Notes: generated by a model from the sequence alone, not told the origin. A stretch of DNA of 64,000 bases from Lanius collurio (GCA_020086605.1 JACBWW010000016.1:20076775-20140774); one strand, 5' to 3'. Counted from the first letter of the stretch, positions 34,721 through 49,400 are shown. Numbers and translations are program-made.

Positions 34721-37708
34721 CAGAAGCATCTTCTCCCAGCACAGCTCACGTTAGAAGGCAAAACCAAGCAGGTTTGTCTCCAGGTTTCCTTAAAAAAATG
34801 GGTAGCAAGGTGGATCTCCCAGCCGGAGCTTTTCATGACCTTGTGTTACGTTTGAAAATCAGACAGGCGAGAGAGGGGGGAGGAAAAATCCACGCTTCTT
34901 GGCTTCTGTGTCACAGAGGCGAGAAAATTATCTTCGGATGTAAAGTACATGGCACATTTCTGAGAGCCAGATGTGCCAAGCCTGGCTCTGCAGCCCTAAT
35001 TTACAGAACCTCACTCGGAAAAAAATTATAATTCACTTCTGCCATGGCTCTGAGTGGTAAAATGGCTTCTGCGTTTTGAAGAAGCACTAAGTACAAATCA
35101 CCAGGGACATTTTACAGTGCCAAAGGTTCCTGCTTGTCATTTTGCACTTTCTCCCTGTTTGAATTACCTTTCAGCACAGTATCAGTTGTAACTGTGCGAA
35201 GTTCAGCTTAAGGATCTACGAGGAAGAGAACTCTCCGATGCTGGATACTTCAGAATAACCTTGACCTTTCATTAGTGCTTATCCTACAAGATAAGTCATG
35301 CAGGGAAAGCAGGGAATTGGGCAAGGCACCTGCAAAAGAATAAATCAAATGGCTCTATTTTTAAACTAGTGTTAAAATGGCTTCTGAATCTGACAAAACA
35401 AGGGGCACTCAGGGGCTAAAAGACAAAATCTAGAGCTCGGTGGCAAAATTCAGTTTGACACACGCAGGACCCCGAGCCAATTTCCTCATCCACAGATGCA
35501 TTTTGTGCCGTTAGTGCAACCAGACTCAAACTGCCAGGAAGGGTAAATTCCCTCTGAAAGAAACTGAATCAGCCAAAAGTATAATCAGCTTTTCAGGGAA
35601 GTACAAGACCACTGAACCATGTTTCCAGTTGCATTTCTTTGTTCCTCTGTAACTGTTTTCTGATATTTGTAGCAGTAATTATAAGGACCACTAGCACTTA
35701 CGAGTCTTTTAAATTAAAGAAGCCTTATTCTGGCTAGGAAGCTTGAAACATTTTCTTCACAGTGCAGCCACTAAAAGGTTAAAGTCGATTCACAGCTCCC
35801 GTGAAAGTTTTCCTTCAGCAGATAGTGCCTATCAAGATGGTCTTTCTTTCTCCTGTTACACCCTGAGAGCAGGAAACGGGGCAGCATTTATATTGCAACA
35901 CAGCCCTCTTCACTCCTCAATATTATTACCAGCACAATGATATTTTAATGAACACTTTTATACACAGAGCTAGTGAACATTTAAAGGAAAAGATACACAG
36001 CACAAACCACGATAAAATGTGATGCCTTGTAGGAACACTGAGTATTCAAAAGCTTTTCAGGGTTTGACCTTAATGAAACACAAGAGCAATCCTGGGTACA
36101 GATCACATTTATATGCGGAGTATACTGCAGGCCGGAATGAGGGCTTCTGCTAAAGTTAATTGTAATTTTCTGGTGAGGGAGGATCGCATGTTCAGGCCTG
36201 AAGTTATTAACATCTATTCTGATGGAAACAGGGCTATTGGGATACACTTTGTCAAATCAAAAGGAGTACTTTCTGCTTCAGATATGTTACCCTAGAGGTG
36301 ATGTATCACCATTTGAAAATCTGCACTTCCAAATCAGGCATGCCAGGATGGCAGCGAATTGATCCATCAGGAACTTTTGCTTGCATCTTGTAATGCTGGA
36401 GAACAGGCAGAGGAGATTTTCTGTCTACACTAGCTGGAATATGCACAGGCCTGGAAACCAAGCTGTTAATTGTAAATGCTTCTTACAGAATGGACTTTCT
36501 AAAATTTTCTGAAAGGAGAAGTACACTCTGCTGGAAAAAGCAGTTTTTTCTCTGTACATAACATAGTCCTTGAGGGTGTGACTGTAGGTACACAAACAAA
36601 GCTGTATTTAATCTCTCTAAGAGAGTTTTATAGAGAACATCTGTTAAAGAGAAAAGTGTATTTGTTTCATGAGCACTGTAACACTTAGTAATATCACCTC
36701 CTTGCACCAACATATATGCTTTAAATAGTGTCATGTCTGTGGATTTTTCAGATGTAATTTGCTTTAGTTGCTGTGAAATAAGGGCTGCAGACAAAGAGCT
36801 GTGCTACACTGTGATAGAGTAACAGTATTCACAATCCAGCACTGTATGCATGCATTGGAGAGATCAACAATTTCCTTCCTGTACGAGCATTTTAATTTAT
36901 GAAAACATACTGTTTTGTGTAAAGAAGGTAGTAGATAATTAACAGTATTCATTTAATCTAATTATAGGCCTCTGAGGCAAAAAGCTGACACTTTTCATTG
37001 TGGTATATTCAGGGAAGTTAATTGAAACAACATTGCAGCCACAAGGCAGAACATGCCCATCGTATATATTTGATACTAATTCTTTTCTCAAAAACGGGAT
37101 GAATCTGATGCTCTCTAGAGATAAGAACTGCTGTTACTCACTCGAGTAAGGAAAGTCTGAGGAACCTCATTATGCAATGCTGCAGTGCACTGCAATATCT
37201 CTGCAATTCCAGAGCTAACCACAGACAACTTAATTTGCCAAATTGCGAGACAGTTTTGTAATGTACACAAGTATCTAGTACAAATTAAGAAAAGATTGAA
37301 CACATTTTTAGCTGGGACGTAGGTCAGAATTTGAACAGAGATCTGCCTCAAGAAGCAAGAGGTCAATGTACCAGCTTTTAGCTCTGTTTAATCTTTAGGA
37401 GGAACCAAGCAGTAACAGCAACCTTACCCCTAGGAGTTGTTATTAGAAATGTAATTTGTGGATTTAAGCTATCAGTATGACAAACAGTTACACAGACAGC
37501 AAATCAACACTTGCAGCTCCCAAGTATATATTAAAAAAGTATGTCAGACCATGTGCAGACTAATTTTTTCTATTACCTGATACACACCAACAACTCAACT
37601 TTCTGATAGCAGTGCTGCTTTCATTCTCAAAAGGAAAGTAAAGCTCAGTTCTGCAAAGCTTGCCTTCAGCTTGCAGAAAATGTGACAGACCGAACATGCT
37701 GTTTATGG

Positions 37709-37772
37709 GAAAGCATTTGCCATTTATATTAAAAAATTTGGAATTTCTTTAACATAAATGGCAAATGCTTTC
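37709..37772 (-). ncRNA. Candidate hairpin RNA (microRNA-precursor-like)
   Basis: AAAGCATTTGCCATTTA at 37710-37726 is followed by its exact reverse complement TAAATGGCAAATGCTTT at 37755-37771. The stem extends one pair at each end, giving 19 perfect pairs. It continues inward through seven more pairs to an 8-nt loop at 37737-37744. The only mismatches, A28/C53 and A34/C47 (last two digits of the coordinates), become G-U wobbles when read from the minus strand. A minus-strand transcript would therefore fold into a 28-pair stem with no bulge. Size and shape fit a microRNA precursor, but the mature sequence is not one I know. A recent short inverted duplication is the alternative. Confidence 0.35.
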
Positions 37773-37784
37773 AAGCTGAATCAC

Positions 37785-38160
37785 CATGGTAGGGGCAAAT
37801 TTCAGTGTTTCCCCCTGCTTTGCTACTGGAGTAGAACTGGTGTCTGTGCAGCTCCAGCAGCACCATGGGGCAGCCCTCCCTGGCTGCTGCTCAGTGACCT
37901 CCACCTCTGCTTTGCCCGTGGGCAGCACCCAGCCCTCTCCCACTCTCTGTTCCTGTGTCTCCAGGCAGTGTTCCTGTCCAGTGGGAGGTAGAATTGCCAA
38001 GGGAATGCTGCTGACCCCTGTGATGAATTACACACAATGTAATGGGGATGGTGCAAGCCCTCTTAGAGGACAAACACCCACAGTGAAAGGCCATCGAGCC
38101 GAATGCAGGGCCTTGCTCTGCTCTGCCAGTGAGAGACACTGCTGGCAGCCCTACCTATTA
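37785..38160. other. GC-rich block next to the hairpin
   Basis: Starting about 15 bp beyond the hairpin, some 375 bp of GC-rich, CTG/CAG-word-rich sequence interrupts AT-rich flanks. Several frames are open for 70-130 codons without recognisable similarity. It resembles in style the block at 8.65 kb and may be an unclassified old repeat. Confidence 0.4.
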
Positions 38161-41100
38161 TTTCAAAATTACTTGTAGCATTTTCAAATGTATTCTGCAG
38201 AAATACTTCTTACTGTGGTTTAAAAAAGCCATATATTGTACTTCAGCACTTGAATGTTTGTTAACAAAATCAGAGAGGAAGCCTGAAAAATAAACAAATA
38301 ATGACATGCGGTCACCTTAACTCCAGGGCTCTGGCTCAAGACATCCAGAATATGCGATAAAGATCTCTAACAAGAAAATGTGGCTATAGATGTTAGTCAT
38401 ACCTGATTCCTGTTCCTATACCATTACAGATAAATCACAATTTGCATTTATGTCTGACTCAGAAAATCCACCTATTCTCAGAGTTCAAGCTCTACTCACA
38501 CCCCTTCTTTCCCCTGACGCTCTTTCTTCTGCCTGGCTCTTGCCTTCTTTTTCTCCTCTGTGCTGTTTTAAGGTAACTCCCAGCTCTTTCTCTTCCACAC
38601 AGTGTTTATCCAGCTCTCCAATACCTGGCTCCTGCCTTCTTACATGCTTCACACTCTATTTTCATCTCCTAGTTTCCCTTGCTTCATCTGCACATCCACC
38701 CTCTTATTTTTCTGTAATTATTTCCTCTGGCATCTTATCTTTATCTCCATGATGCTTATTAACCTCCTTACCTAATATACCATACCCCTTCCCATTGCCT
38801 AGCATAATTTCTTTATGTAAATATGTATAATCTTTTTTTTCCCTTGTCATGCAGAACTGCTTCCACAACTGATTTCTGTCCATGAGGTCCTAGGAGAATT
38901 ATTACTGCTCAGTAATTGTTGTCTCCTCGGACTGTACTGGCTTCATCTCCTCCTTCCTCTCACTTTCTGCTCCCTGACTGCAGGCCTCCTCCCAAACTCT
39001 TCCACCATTGTGACACATCCTTCTTTTCTCAGCAGCAGGAGAAAGGGAGGTGATGCACACAGGAGAGGCACCCAGATCTCACAGGAGGGAGGAGCACTTG
39101 TGGTCCCCCCTGCCTCAGGCACAGACAGTACCTGGCAGCTCCACGAAAGCCACTGAACATGGAGCATGCTCTGTCAGCTCAGGCTGGCCTTTGCAAAATT
39201 TAGCAAAATGACAAAAGCAAACCATTCTTAACCAATCACATGCAAACTGATTTTTTTTTTTTTAGTCTTACAACTTTTTTTTACATTTGGATGCACATCT
39301 GTGAAACCACAGCAGCAGTACTGCCAAATTCCAAGTTGCTGCTTAAAAGGTGCATGGATGGAAGTAGACCAGTGATGGTGTTTAGTTTCAAATTCCTTCT
39401 CTAATGGGGATACCAACACTTCTGAATGAAGCAACCAGATTATTATTTTTTAATATAGGCAAAATATTTTTTTAACCTTGTTCTTGAAAACTACTACAGT
39501 GGTTTAGCTGGCAACTGCCAAAACTTAAACCTGAGGCAGATGCTTGGCTTGGAAAATACCAGCCCAAACAGTGACAAGCAACTGAAAACAAGATGTTATT
39601 GTGAAGCACTTGACAAGGTTAAGCAGAGTAGTGGAAGACTTTTAAGTGACCTGCAATGAATTTCTTAATGAAAACTTAGTTGAAATAAGCAGAACTCAGT
39701 CAGAATTCACCTTTTTGGGTGAATATACTTCCTCTGAAAACAAAAATTAAAAAAAAAGGAAAATAAATCCAGAGTGTTCTGATGTGAAAAGGGAGAGAAA
39801 AGTGTGCTCAACTGAGATTGGGAGCACTATGATTGAGGACTGGTCCGCTCTCTTTGGCAACAAAACCAACTTCACAAAAGTGCAGAAAGAAATGATACAA
39901 AAGTATTCTGTGAAGATGAAACTTTACTGAGACAGAAGAGTGAAGGGAGAAGGGAATTGCTTCTGGTGGGAGAATGTCAAAGCAACAGAAAAGGAAGTCC
40001 AAATATTTTGTTAGCTTTGGGGTTCCTAAATATCCTTGTCAGTGCAGTTTACCATGACAAGCCCCAGGGACAGCATCATCCAACAGTCCCCCAAAGTGCT
40101 CCACATCTCCCACAGCTGACTGTTTGCCTTCTCTGAAAACTGAGGCAACTCAGGAGCTGCTGCCTATGCTGAAAGCTCCGTTTCATGGCACTGCTGGTGG
40201 CTGTGGGAGCGGTGGCAGGGAGGGCAGCTGAGGTATGACCTGTTCCAGTCCTGTGCCTGACATGTTCCACTGCCTCCCTGCCAGACTTCCAGAGCAGGTT
40301 CACAGCAAGAGTTACAGCAATTACCACCAAGTGCTGTTTGGCACCAAAAACTGTCATCCCATTCCTCTGCTAGGGATGAAAGCAACAGTCACAGAAGCCC
40401 TTTCTAATGTACAATGGACTGCCTGTTAATTTGCAAGTACAAACGTTTTTTGTCTATAAAATTAATACTTTTAAATACTTTTAGCAGATTTAGTGGGTTG
40501 TCTGTCACTTGACTGAACCATTGCCTAAATGATATGTTCTTGCTTGAAAAGAAATTAATTCAGGAAGTCCTGTGGCCTTTGTTTTGCAGGAAGTCAGAGG
40601 AGGTGAAAATGGTGGTCCTTGTGGCCATCTCACCTCTATCAGTCTGTCCAGGATTTTAACAGCAAAACTACACTAAAGCTGTAAATTTTCTCTGCAGTTA
40701 AAAAACTCTGAAATATCTTGCACAGCCTGTGTTTGAAAAATTTTCATTGTATTTAAGCAAGATGCTTCATGTTAATGGTCATGATTATCCAAATTATGGC
40801 CAAAACAGTGACCTGAGATAACACTGGAGATCACTATGAAATTAAAACTACTCTAATTTAAAAAAAACCCTGCTTTCATAAACAGAAGATTGAAAGAAGA
40901 AGATTGAAAATTTTTGCTAGATGCTGTTGTTTGGCATACAAATTCTTTTGCCTTTCTTAAATATGTATGTGTTTGTTGTGTATAGATTTCTTTTTGGGTT
41001 TAAGACTAGGCCTGGCCTGGCAGTGCTTAGTTCTGGGACCACTGCAACACTTACACAACGTACCTTACTCTCAGAGGTATCTTATGCTCAGCACATTCTT

Positions 41101-44100
41101 CCTTCTGATACAGTTTCCCTTTTTTTTTAAAAAGAAAAGCTGTAAAAGTGAGGTTTAAGGGTAACAGAAAACTTGGCCTGACAACATGTTCTAATGAACC
41201 ACAAAGCAGCTTTCAAAAAGAAAAAGTAGCAGGAAGTTCTTTCATACCGGGCATTAAAAATAGACTGCACCAAGTCCTGGAATGCACACGGCAGTTGTGT
41301 AATGATTTTTCAGTGACATGCATTAGGAAATATTCTCAGTACATGTTTTTCCTTCCTAACACCCAGTTTACTTCTCTGAAGTTTGGAAATTCTTCACATG
41401 GATGATTCTTAGAAGTCTAAAATTATAATGTTCATTTGAATAACCTATCAATTAGCCAGCCACATAATGACAACATCTAATGGTACAATTGAAGTATGTG
41501 AATTTAATATACCATTTTCATAATGGTACAATATGAAACACACGATGGAATCCAATTTTTTCCCCCCACAAGTTAGGCTTAATTTATTTCTGGCAATGTA
41601 ATGATTTTGCACTGGAGACACTAAAAGAGAGAAACCATTTTGAGTACATATCATAAATACTGAGAACATCAGCTCCCTTGGAGCACAGAAAAGTCTCCCA
41701 AACATTTCAAAAAGGTTTATATGTTATTGGGTACTTTCTTTAAAAGGAAAGACTGAGGGGAGCCAGAACAGCTCTATCTAGTTTCCACCATGCTGAGGAA
41801 ACTAAATGGTAAATTATTTTGAATAATGTCTTCCTCAGACTTTTCTTTAGAGATATCCCACAAGTCTAGGCTCTGGATCTTTGCAGTATAATTTCAAAAG
41901 GTAATAAAGGAGTTGGAAAACAGCTGAAATCAAACTTTTGGGTTTTCACAGTTGTATTGTTTTCTTGAATTACTCATTGTTCAGAACAATCTGCAACATC
42001 CTCTGCCTATAGCAAGAGCATCACACAAGGAAGGCAGCATTATTTTCTTGTTTGCTCACAACCTTTTCTGCCTTTTCTGTTAAAAGACACAAGCCCTCCC
42101 ATAACCTCTAGACTTCCATGACCACCATGAACTTAATCACTAACATTTCTAGTTTCAATTTATACTTCAAACCCAGCAAAATTCCCTGCTGGGAAGGCTC
42201 TAACATCTCTCCCACCTGTGTCACACACAATCTCAGTATTTCCTAGATTGCCATTATCAAGATGTACCCAGAAGCACAATTACAGACATTTTTCATCACC
42301 CACTTATGTCACTGATGGAGAGTGATAGGAAGTATTATGGAAAGTGAAATTCTGTCCAATTTTGGCTCCTCCTAACAGTTAATGTAGTGGAGATTCAATA
42401 CCAGGAGATCATAAACGGTCATTTATGACCATGGTAAAGCAGTGAGTCTTTTTTTTAAGATGAGTAGAACTCTTAAGTGTTGGGTCTGGCTTTCCTGAGA
42501 TAGCTTTGAAATATTTGCAGAGCTAAAAATGCTTTTTGTGGAGCAAGTGAAGCTCCACGCTGTACTTTTTGAGAACAGAGAAAAACCTGATCAAATACAA
42601 TCAGAAAAAAACTCTGATTTATTTTCTCTCCTTACTGTTCTGGGTTATGACAGAATTAAAAAAATCCATGTTTGACATGTGAACAAACTGTACCACATCC
42701 AAAATACTTCATTTTGGAAAGACATAAAAAAGCAACCCAATGAAAAGTTAGCATCTTGTAGGGAACCTGTTTGTTTGATAAAATATTAAGAAACATCTTA
42801 ATTGGCAGTCTGAAATAACATGAAAAGGGGCATATTAAATTGATGTAAAGATTTCATTTTAGAAGAAGAGGTAGGAAGTGAACATCACAGCTGAGATGAC
42901 AAACGTCATTTTATAAGATCAAAGTGTCTTTAAGGCCATCAAATGAAAGAAAAGCTTGTTATTAACACATTCATTTGCTTCTAAATGCTGTTATACAAAT
43001 ATATTTCTGGGAATCTAGTGCCTAAAAAGTAATTTGTGAATAAGTCAATACTTATTTTTCTGCACTAATACATAGGCAAAGCTTGAGCTGTTTATGAGGG
43101 GAGGAACAGGGTTTCATGCATAGTATTCAGCAGTGCTCCCACTTACAGGAAGACTCATCATTCAGCCTGATTAGTTTACAGGAACTGAAGCAAACAACAT
43201 TCTGTGTTTTCTTACATATTTTATGACTATTTTCATATAAGCAAAAATCAGACTTTGTCCTTGTTAAGGACATTTTAGAGCAAATAGAGAATTACAGGCT
43301 CTTGTTTAATCTAACCCTTCTGCAAGCTTTGCTTCACTCAGCCACTTGTGAATATTTCTGAGTTTTATTTGATATATTAACTTATTTTCCTATGAGATTT
43401 GCTGTCACTTAATGCGATATTCAAGGTCAACACTGCAAATGCATTTGTAAATGAAAGTTTCTGTTTTGGCTGAATTTAAGTGTTTTCTGTCCCCAAACAA
43501 ACATGAGAGACCTCATTTTCATATTGAGAGAAAAAAAAAATCTTTTTTTCCTCCCCCAAATTTGCTCTTTGCTTGCAATTTTCCTTTTTCACACAAACCT
43601 TTATTCTCTCCATTAAAGTTGCTGATATGTCTAAATTAACAAGTCCTATTATTATATTCATAAATGGGGCAAATTTGAGCTCACCTCTGAAACCCAAAGC
43701 AAAGCTCTGCCACACCACATTTTCATCTGCTTTCCAGAAAGGCTGGGATTATCCTGTAGCACTGAAGGTCTGCTTTCATGGTGGGAAGGAATTCTGGATT
43801 TTACACTGTTTGCTGGCTATGCACAACAGAATAATACACAATACCATCTGAGCTTGGGACAATTAACAGGATGTCTTTAGAATATTTTTATTACGTTAAT
43901 CTTTTCTTTTGCTTGAGCCAGCATTCCCCTTGAGAGGAAGAGAAATGATGCTGAGACAACTTACTATTGCAAATTAATTGTATGGTCCATTTCCCAAGCA
44001 TTTAATTTGGCCATGGCAACCTGTTTAACTCAAATGAGTTGTCAAAAAGTGACACAAAAGAGAGGCCAAGTTCTTTAGAGGTGGCCAGTGATTTTAAAGG

Positions 44101-46261
44101 ATGAAGGGAAATGGCTGGCATTATTGCTTTTGTCCAAGTAAGGCCTCTTCTAAACAGGGTAAGGGAAAATCAAGTGATTTGGCCTCACCAAAATTCATGC
44201 TACTTGAGACCTTTTGGAAATGCTGATTGAAGATGAACTGTGAACTGGAACTAAAAATAGCAAAAACATACAAAACATAAAGAAAAAGTGTAGCATTACT
44301 TACTGCTCATAACAGAGAAGTCTGAAAATTGGGATATAAGTTTGGGCTAGGAATTGGGATAGATGCACCTGCTCCAACCTGAGCCACTTCCATGGGAGGC
44401 AGGTCTGTACCTGCACAAGCAAAGAGGTCAATACATGAGATCTCTTTTGCCTCCAAGCCAACAGGTCTGAATTTGATCTTTTACAGCATGGTTTGTTTTT
44501 TCTTTCTTAGCTCTGGTATTCTAGAAGTATTTCCTTGTGTGTAGCCCTTGCCTGAGTCCACCATTGGTATGTGGACCTCTGTGACTGAGCCATCCTGGAT
44601 TCCCTAAACCATTGCCTCCAGCTTTCCCAGGCTCCTTCCTGGGTGCTTCTGTCACAGTTGTATGGATTTCAGCTTTTCCAAGTACAGCTTGATTCATTCT
44701 CTCAAAACAGGAACTTATCTTCAGCATAAATATTTTTGGAACCACAAAGGTATAATTTTATAGTTAAATAATCACATTTTTCTGGGAAAACTTAGTGGCA
44801 GTGGGTAATGCAGATTAGGATTTGGCACTTTACCAGACTCTCAAGGAATCTCTCCCTGAGTAAACTCTGTTTCACTGGGAATACATATTGTTCAGGAAGC
44901 AACAGCTGAAATTTTCTTTGCCATAGAAGAAAGTGGTCTATCACCTCAAAGAAAACTTCTATCAGCCTGATCACTCTCTTTAATGATGTATCCCTCTTCC
45001 ATGAAGCAGATATAACCAAATATTTCTGAAAGGCAATTACTCTTTGAGACTAGGACATAGATACTTCAGTTAGAGGGAGTAGAAGACTAATGGACATGAA
45101 TAAAAATTTGGAATGGATGAAATACTTATAATGGTGCATTTTGAAGATAACCAGTTCCCATTTTGTTTGCGTGTCCTAGAGATGACTTCTTTTCAGATAA
45201 TTACTTTTCATAAATTTAGATTCCAGAGAAGTATGATTCACAGAAGTGCAGGGATTCCTTTTATTAAGCTGACCTTGAAGAACAGATCTGTTTCATTCTG
45301 TGCTCAGTCTCTCCTTTCCTGCCTCCTCTTATCACTTTGGAGAAGCCAGAACCATCAGTGATGTTCCCTCTGCAGGCTCCAGGTTCCTGCCAGCTCGACT
45401 GCCCTGCAGATGGTGGCCAGGAGCAAAGCTCTTCACAGAGTCTGGGCACAAACTTGTTCTAAATGTTACTCAAAAATCCTAATCTGATTCTTGGTACCAG
45501 ATATCCATTCATTTATTAAGAACAAACACAGTAGACAACTAATGCTGCACTTTTTCTGTTATTCAAACCTGCTGCTAACAATGAAGAAGATGATGTCATT
45601 CCCTGGATGTGACAAAGAACTAATATTATATGCAGTAAAAACAATGAGTCAACAGTTTCTATGCCCTTGAGGTCAAACCATTCAGCAGTTTTGAAAGTAG
45701 ACTGTTCTTTTTTGTGCACAGAGCTTGTTGTATGTTAACACAAAATGTGTAAAATCAAGATATAATTTGAAAAAAAAGAGAATTTTTTTTTCAAAGGGAA
45801 TTTTTCAAACTAAAAGTCAAATTGAAATCTCCTGTAACATAAACTAACAGATAATATTTTTCCTCACAGATGTTAATTATAATATTGCAAAACTCTTTCC
45901 TTTTTAGGTCAAAGATACATTATCCATGTCAAGTTATTTTTTGTATGATCCTGAGAGGCACTTTGCAGTTCCCAGTAACAGGAGTATGAACTGTGAGTAT
46001 TAATGCATAACTAAATAAAATGAAATTTTCTACAGATATTTTGTAATGGTCTGAAAGATAAGAAAGACCTTTAACATGAAAATGTGTTTTGACAGACAAC
46101 TGAAAGCAAGGAGTCTAACAACAGAAATTTCTCAGATTTTCTGGAATAGATGAGGAATTGACCAAATTCTGACCACCTCTAACAACTGCATCTAGCTCAG
46201 GCTGGTGCAAGAAATGCTGTGTTCATATAGATCCTTCCTTCAGCAACTCTAAAACCTTTGT

Positions 46262-46410
46262 GGAGGATTATTATCCTGCTCATACAGACTGTAAAACTGC
46301 AGCACAGAGAAGTGACAGCTCAAGGTCGTTTAAAGTCAGGAGAGTTTGGAAGGGAACTCAGATTTCTCAATCCCTGTCCAGCACTCTGCCCACTGGGCTC
46401 CATTGCCTTG
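46262..46410 (-). repeat. MIR-type SINE relic
   Basis: The minus strand reads as a tRNA-derived SINE of MIR type. It has a head with GGGCAGAGTGCTGGACAGGG near 46396-46377, an AAATCTGAGTTCCCTTC segment in the B-box position near 46366-46350, and the core GACCTTGAGCTGTCACTT near 46327-46310. It ends CTCTGTGC, GCAGTTTTACAGTCTGTATG, AGGATAATAATCC at about 46265. The order and spacing match MIR. It is old and diverged, and the boundaries are approximate. Confidence 0.72.
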
Positions 46411-49400
46411 CTGAGGATCTGCCTGAAGCTCTTCTTCCAAACTGGACAGAATTTGACAACTTTGAGGAGTTTCAATTCATAATATTGTTGTTTATAATAA
46501 TTTTATTTGGTGGGAAAATAGACTTGCCAAATACATCAGGTTCAAGTGCAAGGGAGTCCTAGGCCAGCTGCAGGCTCCATTTCTGTTATTACCCTTGCAG
46601 ACCAAATTTAAAGAGGGGAAAGCAAACTGAATTATATCTAGATGGGCTTCTATGTAGAAGAAATATCATTTTGCCTATATTGACCCTGTCTGACCATGTT
46701 TTAGATTAAAATTAGTCTTAGAGTGGAATAAATAATATTCATCATCCTGATGATTAATGGAAATTAAATCTTAGACTCTGAATCCCAAGGAATTTCTTCT
46801 GGAACACTGTCAAAGTACTGGATAAAATCTTCTAAGCTTACACTGACCACTTTAGTGTGTCACCTAAAATAACTGCAAATGGGTTCAGGCATAGCTTGTC
46901 CAGTGGATCCCAGGCCCAAGTGATTACTTACCCAACATGTGGAGGAGCACATTTGGCAGCACAGCTGGTCAGTGTCCTGACAGATTTATTGGAGAAGTAA
47001 ATACAGCAGGCATGGCTCAGGCTGATCTTTAAACTCTGCTTAAGGAACTCTTACCTTGTTGAGTATTTAATAGAATATTTAAACCAAATATTTAAGACCT
47101 GAAGACGTCTCAGTTGTTTTAGGGGGTTCTGTTATACTGCTCAAGTGAGACCAGAAACCTTGTTAGAGAACTTCAATTAAAATATAGACATTTCTACTAA
47201 AAATTGCTCCTATAAACTCAAACAACAATCAGACAAATTTCAGACAAGGCAAAATAAAGAGACTAAAGCAACTTACAGAATTTCCTCTGGATGTCGCAAG
47301 CAAATTGAAAATCCTATGGCCTGGTACTTTCATTTCCACAGTCACAATTAAGGGCACAATGATTTTGATATCATGTAAGAGGGATGAAACACATTTCCCA
47401 TGTGAAATTAGAGCCTCTTCTTCAAGCTGTGTGATATTTTTGCAGGCAACATGTCTTACTGCCTAATGAAAGCCAAAACCTGAATGTACTGCAGGAAGAT
47501 TCACACACGCTGCAGCCATGTAGGTGTGCTGTTTGACATGAGTGACACACAAAAATAGAAATATATTTGATTAATGTTATTATTGTCTATTTAATAAGCA
47601 GACTTAGGAACCACAAATAAAAATAGAGGCTCATATCCTGGTGTGTTCCAAGAAGGGATCTTCACCCGATCTTTGTTTTTACATCTCTGATCCCAGCAAC
47701 CAACTGTGAAAACTTGCATAAGTACTCTAAGTACGATTGAAGCTACTCCTTTGTTAAATGGGGTATTACAAGTTAAAACCAGGGACAGAGATTCTTATTC
47801 AGGAAAATAGTGAAGATCTTAATTAAAATTAAACAAATCTTAGCATTACTTTGTAAATCAAAGCTTACTTAAGCAGGTGACACTTCCAAAAGATTGTAAC
47901 AAGGCTACCCCAATGCAAAGGCATATTAATATTAGAAGGCATCAGCAACGTTATAATTTCAAAAATTTTAAGTATGACATTTGGAAAGACTATACTTCTG
48001 TTCAATGTTAGTTTGACTGTCAGCACAAAAATTTCAGACCGTAGCATTTATAAATTTACAAAGGAAAATGTATTGTTAAGTAATATAGACAGAAGACAAA
48101 AATAGCTTTTCATGAAACCGTGAAACAACTCATTAGGCTTTGGGTGACTTTATGCATGTGTTTGTCACATCACTATTAGATCTGTTAGTAGGTCAGTCCT
48201 TTATTATCGTGCAGTGTCTGTTTAGAACCTCACCCACAACCATAATTTCAAGAAATCAATGTATACAGTACAGCATCAGCACACCACTGTATTATCAATT
48301 TCTAACATTATTACAAATATGAAGATAGATTTCCTGTGGTCCAGGGGTCATTATTTTTGGATGTACTAATTTGTTTCACAGTTCTACTGTTACTTTTCTC
48401 ATCTACTAAGACAGGCAAGAATGTTTCATAATATTAAAAAAAATCCATTTAGATGGAAGGCCTTTTGAGAGAGCAAAATCTCTGCCTTATTTTCTCTTCC
48501 CTGGTAATTTTCTATCATTGAAGGAACAAGAGGGAAACTTAATACTGATTTTAATCTATTTTCCCTGGCAAAACAAAATAATAAATAGGCACAGCATGCA
48601 CAATGTGTTACCTATGTTTTGTCAGTTTGTGTTGTCAGCAGAGGTTGGCACACTAAATCTGAAATGGCTATTGCATCCCTCTTCTGAACAGATCCATAAC
48701 CCCTTCCAGGAAGGCACTTGGGAGAGCCCTGGCTTGAACAGTAAATTCCCTGGGTGCATGGAAAGGTCTGAAGGAAACACTGTTAAAGAGAAATAGGGAG
48801 AGAGGCTCCGACAGGGGCCTTAACACACATTGTCTCCAGCTGCAGAGCTGAGGGGGAACCCACATCCCACATCCTGGGAGCAGCAGCAGCAACAGATTCC
48901 TCCTTCCACACCAAGGTTGGAGGCAATGTGTTCCTGAACAAGGCTGGTTTGGGGATGTAAGATGGAGAACAGACCAGTTCCTGAACCCTAATATTAGACA
49001 AGTATGTACAGAGCAACTTCAGCTAAGTGGGTATGGTGGGTGCGCTTTCTCACTGAGCTGAAAAAATAGGGCAAGATTTTAGTTGGGATCATTTATTTTC
49101 TTGCAGAATATATAATCTGCCCTATCAGTTAGATGGAATTATGACCCACTCAGAGCAACCTTTACAGCTAGAATGGTATTACTCATTCTCCTTAACAGAA
49201 ACCTAGCACTGTGGTTTTGGTGGCACACTGAAAACTTATTTTGATCTTTCTTGTGTTTCAGATGGCAGTGCATTGTCTCCTTCCTGACCTTGGATTACAG
49301 TCCATACTGAAAAAAAAAAAAATCAAAGTGATTAAAAGTTTAAGTGGATTTATTTGTAAATGCTGGTTGTGGCCTTCCCATAATTAATCAGCTTTTCCCC

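Larger units (their letters stand above)
34721..46261. other. Intergenic sequence with scattered features
   Basis: Mostly AT-rich DNA without a supported gene. Items listed separately are a hairpin at 37709-37772 and a GC-rich block at about 37785-38160. A similar mixed-composition block lies at about 40020-40380 and pyrimidine-rich DNA at about 38480-38760. Short open frames throughout have no recognisable homology. Confidence 0.7.

Noticed and set aside
34552..34855. Open frames of 90-94 codons on both strands across the candidate 48-nt exon
   Set aside because: They extend through the splice sites into sequence with no coding character and are open on both strands because of GC content.
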